DNA of 20,679 nucleotides from Aquiluna sp. (GTDB lineage: Bacteria > Actinomycetota > Actinomycetes > Actinomycetales > Microbacteriaceae). A program made the translations under genes and the position numbers. The DNA lies in NCBI GenBank assembly GCA_018402615.1, contig JAGYIH010000017.1:1-20679 (forward strand). The letters run 5' to 3'. This document shows, in pieces, positions 15,199 to 20,679 of this stretch (the first letter of the stretch is position 1; each line of letters begins with the position of its first letter). The notes beneath the pieces are model-generated. The model worked only from the letters and a program-made list of their open reading frames with translations. It had not been told where the DNA came from and did no database searches.

Positions 15199-18100
15199 GT
15201 GACCCTGGGCCCTATATTGCAGGCAGTAGCTAAGTCGCGCCCTCTGGACCAAATCCTGTCATCGAAAAATCGACACTTCTTCGCCCCCAGCGCCACTCAT
15301 GCAATAGCACTAGCCCAGGTAATTAGATTGGCCAAAGCACCCGTTGTCATCATCGTCTCATCTGGAAACCAGGCTTCCACGCTCTCGGATTCGCTAGCGG
15401 AATTGATACCCAACCTTGAACTGATTGAGTTCCCATCCTGGGAGACATTGCCTCATGAGCGGCTCTCACCCGCCGCCGAAACTGTTGGCAAGAGGCTGAA
15501 AGCGCTGCATCGCATGGTCGAGCTTCAACAGGGGACCACTAGGCCAACGGCGCTGCTTATCTCAATCAGAGCTGCACTGCAGCCGGTGATTGGTGGTCTG
15601 GAAGATCATCCCCCCTTCACCTTGATCAAGGGCCAGGACTACTTGCTACCGGAGCTTTCGTTGAAGCTGATCGAGTTGGCCTATGAGCGCGTGGACATGG
15701 TTTCACGCCGAGGTGAGTTTGCAATTCGAGGTGGAATTCTAGATGTTTTTCCCACCACGAACGCCCACGCCCTGAGGCTGGAGTTCTTTGGTGACCAGCT
15801 CGAAGACATTCGTGAATTTCAGGTCTCCGACCAGCGCTCAATCGCCTCACAGCTTGATTCGATTGAGCTCTACGCAGCTCGCGAGCTGCTAATTACCCCG
15901 AGCGTTGCAAGGCGTGCTCGCGAGATGTCTTCGGAGTTTCCCGGACTGAAGGAAATGCTCTCCAAGATCGGCGAGGGCATGCCTGTGAGCGGTATGGAGT
16001 CTTTGGCACCGCTGTTGGGAGTGAAACTTGGGCCCATTACCGACTACCTAAAAAAGACCGAGGTCGTAGTTTTAGAACCCGAGCGGATTATGGCAAGAGC
16101 TGCGTCACTGGTCGAGACCAATGAGGAGTTCTTGCATGCCGCCTGGGATGCGGCGATTGAGGGTGCAACCGCGCCAATTGATTTTTCTAAGGGTGGGTTT
16201 TTCCAACCAGAGACATTTTTTGAAATGGTTCGAAAAGACCACCGAGTCATTGAAATTGATCCCTTGCAAGGCGAAGACTCGATTGACCTGGGTCTGCGAC
16301 AAATCCCAAGTTTCACCAGGGAATCGCCAGCGTTGAGCTGGCTTGCGGACCAACTTTCGCAAAAGATGGCAATAGTGATCGTTGCCAAGGGACATGGAAC
16401 TGCGGAACGCATTGTTGAAATCTTGGCTCAAGAGCAAATGCCGGCGATACTCACCGAGGTGCTGGGAAACCCCGCTGTCGATCACATCAGCTGCGTCGTT
16501 GGGAATCTCGAGCAGGGCTTTGTGCTGCAGGAACAAAACCTCATTGTAATGACCGAGTCCGAATACTTTGGTATCGCGGGCAGCTACTCGTCACCCAAGG
16601 AGCGCAAGCTGGCAAGGCGGCGAGGCCAGCAGGTCGATCCGCTGGCGCTAAAGGCCGGTGACTACGTGGTGCACGAGATTCACGGCATTGGACGCTTCAA
16701 AGAACTCATTCAGCGTCAGAATCGGAACCAGGTTCGCGAGTATCTGGTGATCGAGTTCTCCCCACCCAAGCGCGGCTACCCGGCAGACACCCTGTTTGTT
16801 CCCACCGATCAGCTGGACTTTTTATCGCGCTACGTGGGTGCGGAGGCACCGGTTCTTTCAAGGATGGGCGGCACCGATTGGGCCAGAGCCAAGGGCAATG
16901 CTCGAAAGGCAGTTCGCAAGATTGCGATCGACCTGGTGAAGCTTTACTCAGCGCGAATGAAGAGTAAGGGATATGCCTTCGGCCCAGATACGCCCTGGCA
17001 AAAAGAGCTGGAAGATGCCTTCATCCACATGGAGACCCCGGACCAGATGACAACAATCGACGAGGTCAAAAGGGACATGGAAAAAACTGTTCCCATGGAT
17101 CGACTGCTGGCTGGCGATGTTGGCTATGGGAAAACCGAGGTTGCGGTCAGAGCCGCCTTCAAGGCTATTCAGGACGGCAAGCAGGTAGCCATGCTGGTTC
17201 CAACAACGCTTTTGGTGCGGCAGCACCTAGAGACATTTGAGCAGCGATACAGCGGTTTCCCAATCAAGCTCGCTGCCCTGAGCCGCTTTCAAACCGCGAG
17301 ACAGAGCAAGAAGACTCTTGAGGACCTGGAATCAGGAGCGCTGGATATGGTCATTGGAACCCACCGCATCCTCTCGGCAAGCATGAAGTTCCGAGATTTG
17401 GGACTGGTAATAATCGACGAAGAGCAGCGTTTCGGGGTTGAGCACAAGGAAAAGCTGAAGGAACTAAAGACCAACGTTGACGTGCTGGCAATGAGTGCAA
17501 CCCCAATCCCCAGAACCCTTGAGATGGCAGTAACTGGGATTCGGGAGATGTCCACGCTGGCAACCCCACCCGAGGAGCGTCATCCGATCTTGACCTACAT
17601 TGGTGGCTACAGCGAGAAGCAGGTCGCCGCTGCAATCAGACGGGAGATGATTCGCGAGGGTCAGGTGTTCTTCGTCCATAACCGCGTTGCCACAATTGAA
17701 AAAGTTGCCGCCGATATTGCGAAATTGGTGCCGGAGGCGAGGGTCGCAATCGCCCACGGGCAAATGCCCGAGGCGCTCTTGGAGCAGGTGGTGGTGGACT
17801 TCTGGGAGCGAAAGTTTGACGTTTTGGTATCGACCACGATTATTGAAACCGGAATTGATATCCCCAACGCCAATACCTTGATCGTCGATCGCTCGGAAAA
17901 CTTTGGTCTGAGTCAGCTGCACCAGATTCGGGGTCGGGTAGGGCGCTCCAAGGAGCGTGCCTATGCCTACTTCTTTTATGACCCAACCAAACCTCTCACT
18001 GAAACTGCACACGACCGCCTGGCAACAATTGCCACCAATAACGAACTCGGAAGCGGTATGCAGGTGGCGATGAAGGACCTGGAAATCCGTGGCGCTGGAA

Positions 18101-18690
18101 ACCTGCTTGGTGGTGAGCAGTCGGGTCACATTGCAGGGGTTGGCTTTGACTTGTATTTGCGCATGATTGCCGAGGCGGTGAATGAGTTTCGTGGGGAGGA
18201 GACTTCCTCTCCCTCCGAACTCAAACTCGAGCTTCCAGTGGACGCCAGAATTCCGGTCGAGTACGTTGATTCTGAGCGCCTTCGGCTCGAGGCCTATCAC
18301 AAGCTCTCCTCCGAGAGTTCTGCAAAGAGCTCGAGGCAGAAGTTGCAAGAGATTCTGGCCGAGCTTGAAGACCGCTATGGCAAGGCGCCCAAGGCGGTTC
18401 TGCAGCTCATTGAAGTGACCGCCTTGAGGCAGCAGGCCAACCGTCTGGGTCTAAAGGACGTAAACCTGCTGGGTGCTTTGGCAAAACTTAGTCCGGTAGA
18501 GCTCAGCGAGCAGGAATTGGTAGCGCTGAGCCACAAGCTTCCAGGACTGAGATATTTGCAGTCTTCTAAGTTACTAAGTGTGCCGGTGCCGATTTCTAGC
18601 GGCACGGAAGCCAAAACCGATGACGAGGTGATTAACTGGCTTTGGCAGTTGTTTTCAATCGTGTTTGGGGTAAAAGATGGAAAAGCTTAG
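15199..18690 (+). CDS. mfd: Transcription-repair coupling factor Mfd
   Basis: A 1163-residue DNA translocase that removes stalled RNA polymerase from lesions and recruits UvrA. Domains in order: a UvrB-like N-terminal module (SRRGEFAIRGGILDVFPTT, about residues 170-190) and the RNA-polymerase-interacting CarD-like domain (KAGDYVVHEIHGIGRFKEL, about 484). The RecG-like motor follows with Walker A GDVGYGKTE (about 638), Walker B DEEQRFG (about 738), SATPIPRTLEMAVTG (about 765), TTIIETGIDIPNANTLIVD and QIRGRVGRS (about 912). The C-terminal TRCF domain ends the protein. It is complete and slightly shorter than many actinobacterial Mfd proteins (about 1190-1230). The GTG start lies 10 bp after pth, and the last 14 bases overlap mazG. 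M. tuberculosis has the same mfd-mazG pair (Rv1020-Rv1021). Confidence 0.97.
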   Translation: MTLGPILQAVAKSRPLDQILSSKNRHFFAPSATHAIALAQVIRLAKAPVVIIVSSGNQASTLSDSLAELIPNLELIEFPSWETLPHERLSPAAETVGKRLKALHRMVELQQGTTRPTALLISIRAALQPVIGGLEDHPPFTLIKGQDYLLPELSLKLIELAYERVDMVSRRGEFAIRGGILDVFPTTNAHALRLEFFGDQLEDIREFQVSDQRSIASQLDSIELYAARELLITPSVARRAREMSSEFPGLKEMLSKIGEGMPVSGMESLAPLLGVKLGPITDYLKKTEVVVLEPERIMARAASLVETNEEFLHAAWDAAIEGATAPIDFSKGGFFQPETFFEMVRKDHRVIEIDPLQGEDSIDLGLRQIPSFTRESPALSWLADQLSQKMAIVIVAKGHGTAERIVEILAQEQMPAILTEVLGNPAVDHISCVVGNLEQGFVLQEQNLIVMTESEYFGIAGSYSSPKERKLARRRGQQVDPLALKAGDYVVHEIHGIGRFKELIQRQNRNQVREYLVIEFSPPKRGYPADTLFVPTDQLDFLSRYVGAEAPVLSRMGGTDWARAKGNARKAVRKIAIDLVKLYSARMKSKGYAFGPDTPWQKELEDAFIHMETPDQMTTIDEVKRDMEKTVPMDRLLAGDVGYGKTEVAVRAAFKAIQDGKQVAMLVPTTLLVRQHLETFEQRYSGFPIKLAALSRFQTARQSKKTLEDLESGALDMVIGTHRILSASMKFRDLGLVIIDEEQRFGVEHKEKLKELKTNVDVLAMSATPIPRTLEMAVTGIREMSTLATPPEERHPILTYIGGYSEKQVAAAIRREMIREGQVFFVHNRVATIEKVAADIAKLVPEARVAIAHGQMPEALLEQVVVDFWERKFDVLVSTTIIETGIDIPNANTLIVDRSENFGLSQLHQIRGRVGRSKERAYAYFFYDPTKPLTETAHDRLATIATNNELGSGMQVAMKDLEIRGAGNLLGGEQSGHIAGVGFDLYLRMIAEAVNEFRGEETSSPSELKLELPVDARIPVEYVDSERLRLEAYHKLSSESSAKSSRQKLQEILAELEDRYGKAPKAVLQLIEVTALRQQANRLGLKDVNLLGALAKLSPVELSEQELVALSHKLPGLRYLQSSKLLSVPVPISSGTEAKTDDEVINWLWQLFSIVFGVKDGKA

Positions 18691-19372
18691 ATCTCTGATT
18701 AGCACCGCACACCAGCTTCGAGCCCCCGGTGGTTGTCCCTGGGATGCCGAGCAGGACCATCGTTCACTGGTGCAGTATCTGCTGGAGGAAACTCACGAGC
18801 TGATTGACGCTATCGAAACCGGCAATCGAAATGAGGTTCTGGAGGAGCTTGGTGATGTTTTGTACCAGGTGATCTTCCACTCCGATCTGGCCTCTGAGGG
18901 AACTTTGGGTGAGCCCTTTGATCTGGAGGACGTGGCTGCATATATGGAAGAGAAGATGCGCTCCAGGCACCCACACGTCTTTGGTACTGAGTCCGAACTT
19001 GCCGAATTTGCTGCCAAGACCGGCGAAGACGTGATGCAGAACTGGGAGGGTCACAAGAAAAAGGAAAAGCCCGGTCGCACCTCGGTGTTAGATGGAATTC
19101 CCCAGACAATGCCCGCACTTGCTCTGAGCTCTAAGGTTTTGGGCAAAGCGGAGAAGGCTGGCATTTTGCAAGGCCTGAGCGAACCAGTGGTCCCAATGGA
19201 ATCCGAGGCTGAACTTGGGAAATTGCTGCTGGCAATTGTTGCTAGCGCCAGAACACTGGGACTGGATCCCGAGAGAGCGCTTCGGGAGGCAACCAGAGAG
19301 TTGCAGACTGAGATTCGATCACAGGAATTGGCAGATGACTTTGACGCCGGTGTGGTTGGAATTGGTAACTAG
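18677..19372 (+). CDS. mazG: MazG-family nucleoside triphosphate pyrophosphohydrolase
   Basis: All-alpha NTP pyrophosphohydrolase that hydrolyses NTPs to NMP and pyrophosphate, with a role in cleaning damaged nucleotides. The N-terminal MazG domain shows GGCPWDAEQDHRSLVQYLLEETHELIDAI (Mg-binding ExxE helix, about residues 18-46) and EVLEELGDVLYQVIFHSDLA (ExxD helix, about 53-72). KMRSRHPHVFG follows near residue 93, then NWEGHKKKEK. The C-terminal half (residues about 130-231) is a degenerate second MazG-like repeat with LSSKVLGKAEKAG. Length is 231 residues, within the actinobacterial range. The ATG lies inside the end of mfd (14-bp overlap), which points to translational coupling and a shared transcript. 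Confidence 0.94.
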   Translation: MEKLRSLISTAHQLRAPGGCPWDAEQDHRSLVQYLLEETHELIDAIETGNRNEVLEELGDVLYQVIFHSDLASEGTLGEPFDLEDVAAYMEEKMRSRHPHVFGTESELAEFAAKTGEDVMQNWEGHKKKEKPGRTSVLDGIPQTMPALALSSKVLGKAEKAGILQGLSEPVVPMESEAELGKLLLAIVASARTLGLDPERALREATRELQTEIRSQELADDFDAGVVGIGN

Positions 19373-19388
19373 CCCTTTTTCCTGAAAG

Positions 19389-19979
19389 CTAAGACCTGGA
19401 GAAAAGCGACTCAAAGTCTTTGAAGCCCTCATCCAAAACTTGAGACGGGCTTCTTGAATCTTCGCTTTCGGCCCAGTGAATCAGTATTGCCATCGAAGCT
19501 GACACCACGGCCGAGGAGACCATTTTTGCTCTGACCGTATCTCCGCCGTTGTCGATCACTGCGCGTTCCATAAGTTTTCTGACATCCTCGAGCTGACCCT
19601 GGCCCCAGCCATAGACCTCGGGAGACGAACCAATCAACCTAAGTCGCAGCCTCAAGGTCTCTAGGGTGTCATCCAGCATCTTCATGGCATCCACCCAAGC
19701 CCCGTGTAGCAGAGCTACCAGGTCTTGGCTCTTACCCTCGGTGAGTCGCTTGCCGAGCTCCTCGTGAAACTGATGCAGACCACCCCAGACCACTGCCGCC
19801 TTGGAGGGAAAGAGTCTGAAGAGGTTGGAACGAGAGATTCCAGCGTTAGCTGCAACCTCATCCATGGTTACGGTTTCGATGCCGCGTTTAGAAAATAGCT
19901 TTAGTGCTGCAAGGCTGACCGAATTTGGATCGGTGGTGATTGGCCGGCCGCGTCTGGGCTTCGGCGCCTCTGAAGACAT
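19389..19979 (-). CDS. TetR-family transcriptional regulator
   Basis: A 196-residue regulator with a basic N terminus (KPRRGRP). A helix-turn-helix follows at about residues 20-65: ALKLFSKRGIETVTMDEVAANAGISRSNLFRLFPSKAAV, the standard TetR layout. The C-terminal ligand-binding and dimer domain has no recognisable specificity. The start ATG at 19979 fits the family. A longer reading to 20051 adds 24 unmatched residues and lacks the promoter fit: TAGGGT lies 7 nt upstream of 19979. The gene converges on mazG with a 16-bp gap and diverges from hisS. M. tuberculosis also has a TetR gene, Rv1019, next to mfd, but there on the other side of it. Target genes are unknown; its own promoter is the likeliest. 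Confidence 0.9.
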   Translation of the reverse strand: MSSEAPKPRRGRPITTDPNSVSLAALKLFSKRGIETVTMDEVAANAGISRSNLFRLFPSKAAVVWGGLHQFHEELGKRLTEGKSQDLVALLHGAWVDAMKMLDDTLETLRLRLRLIGSSPEVYGWGQGQLEDVRKLMERAVIDNGGDTVRAKMVSSAVVSASMAILIHWAESEDSRSPSQVLDEGFKDFESLFSRS

Positions 19980-19986
19980 GTCAGTA

Positions 19987-19992
19987 ACCCTA
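19987..19992 (-). promoter_or_regulatory. -10 element of a probable leaderless promoter for tetR
   Basis: On the minus strand TAGGGT is followed by 7 nt (tactgac) and the ATG at 19979. There is no Shine-Dalgarno before this ATG. The -35 region does not match a consensus. Confidence 0.4.
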
Positions 19993-20080
19993 GCAATTCG
20001 CCCTTCAATTGAGAACAGGAAACTTTCAAGAATTCTCCAGCTAACGGGCAAGCAGAGCTTGATGTGTCAAACTTGCCCCC

Positions 20081-20679
20081 ATGGCTATTCAGGTGAAACC
20101 CACTAGGGGAATGCGCGACTTCTTGCCGATTGAATCGGCAGTCCGCCAGCAGTTGATTGCCAAAATCTCCAATAGTTACCTTGCTCGTGGCTTTCAGGCG
20201 ATCGAGACGCCAGTTGTTGAGGACCTCGATCGACTAAGTAGCGGCCAGGGTGGCGATAATGAAAAGCTGGTATTCAAGATTCAGAAGCGTGGCGAGGAGT
20301 TTGAAAGATCTCGTGCCCAAGGTGAGGAGCTTGCTGATTTGGGCCTGAGGTTTGACCTGACGGTTCCCCTCACTCGCTACTACGCAACTAATCACGCCAA
20401 GTTACCCAAGGTTTTCAAGGCAATGCAGATAGGACCGGTATTTCGAGCTGAACGCCCTCAGAAGGGCCGCTACCGGCAGTTTTTGCAGTGTGATATTGAC
20501 ATCATCGGTGAAGACTCCATCGCCGCTGAGGCAGAGCTTTTACTTGCTTCACTTTCGGCCCTCGAGGCGCTTGGCATCGCGGGCGCCACAATTCGGGTGA
20601 ATCACAGGGACGTGCTCAAGCGCAGCATTGCCCGGTTGGGCATCGCTGAGTCTGATGCTGCGTCGGCAATGGTCGCCAT
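20081..20679 (+). CDS. hisS: Histidyl-tRNA synthetase, N-terminal part (runs off the window)
   Basis: Class II aminoacyl-tRNA synthetase charging tRNA-His. The reading frame from ATG 20081 is open to the window end (199 codons), roughly half of the usual 420-430 residues. It begins AIQVKPTRGMRDFLPIES, the family's KGxxD-type N terminus. Motif 1 follows (ARGFQAIETPVVEDLDRL), then EELADLGLRFDLTVPLTRYYA and motif 2 (IGPVFRAERPQKGRYRQFLQCDIDIIGED). Sequence is clean here. No Shine-Dalgarno is visible before the ATG, and the upstream bases hold only a poor CAAACT hexamer at 20068, so the promoter is not resolved. It is divergent from tetR across about 100 bp. Confidence 0.95.
   Translation, partial: MAIQVKPTRGMRDFLPIESAVRQQLIAKISNSYLARGFQAIETPVVEDLDRLSSGQGGDNEKLVFKIQKRGEEFERSRAQGEELADLGLRFDLTVPLTRYYATNHAKLPKVFKAMQIGPVFRAERPQKGRYRQFLQCDIDIIGEDSIAAEAELLLASLSALEALGIAGATIRVNHRDVLKRSIARLGIAESDAASAMVA

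Noticed and set aside
17464..18348. A 294-codon open frame on the minus strand inside mfd
   Set aside because: It lies entirely opposite the helicase and TRCF domains of mfd, whose motifs are unmistakable, and its translation shows no family character. It is a codon-usage shadow.
19373..19388. Rho-independent terminator between mazG and tetR
   Set aside because: There is a run of five T bases (19376-19380) but no hairpin before it on either strand.

Overview
The window is a chromosomal housekeeping segment from a moderate-GC actinobacterium. My best guess is a small-genome planktonic member of the Microbacteriaceae (Luna-cluster relatives such as Rhodoluna or Aquiluna). This is an inference from protein character, compact spacing, actinobacterial-type ABC-F, MetRS, GlmU and Prs sequences, and a gene order (pmt <> rsmI, metG-tatD-rsmA-ispE, glmU-prs, rplY-pth, mfd-mazG, tetR) that resembles the Mycobacterium tuberculosis Rv1002c-Rv1021 neighbourhood. 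No phage, IS element, CRISPR array or obvious foreign island was seen.

Layout. 1-136: the end of a Lys/Ala/Pro-repeat, histone-like protein. 137-3533: a TIGR01777-type epimerase (minus), a TerC-family membrane protein (plus) and a GT39 protein O-mannosyltransferase (minus). 3557-10228: a tightly packed plus-strand run, rsmI, metG, tatD, rsmA, ispE and an ABC-F ATPase, followed by a tRNA-Gln at about 10272-10339. 10362-13953: glmU, prs and an APC-type amino-acid permease. 14049-19372: rplY, pth, mfd and mazG. 19389-19979: a tetR regulator (minus). 20081-end: the first half of hisS.

The most striking property is that two blocks, about 4640-10345 and 12475-13960, are dense with single-base insertions and deletions. 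In them metG, tatD, rsmA, ispE, the ABC-F gene, the tRNA, the end of prs and the permease can be read only by hopping frames. Conserved motifs survive across the hops and the expected stop/start overlaps between genes remain in place (ATGA at 5937, TGATG at 6823, TAGTG at 8470). Since most of these genes are normally essential, I read the blocks as poor-quality sequence, not true gene decay. The flanking genes (rsmI, glmU, rplY, pth, mfd, mazG) are fully open.

The second theme is leaderless initiation. pmt, rsmI, metG, mfd and tetR each have a TANNNT hexamer ending 6-7 nt before the start codon. At metG and mfd the same TAAGAT hexamer begins with the TAA stop codon of the gene before. pmt and rsmI are divergent, and their -10 elements overlap around a shared CTAG. 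Genes with Shine-Dalgarno sequences (terC, glmU, prs, rplY) coexist with these.

Functionally the region serves translation (MetRS, HisRS, L25, peptidyl-tRNA hydrolase, two 16S rRNA methyltransferases, ABC-F, tRNA-Gln), envelope and isoprenoid precursors (GlmU, IspE, protein mannosylation), PRPP supply, and DNA and nucleotide-pool maintenance (Mfd, MazG). I found no convincing new biological system; the regulatory architecture is the part most worth testing.
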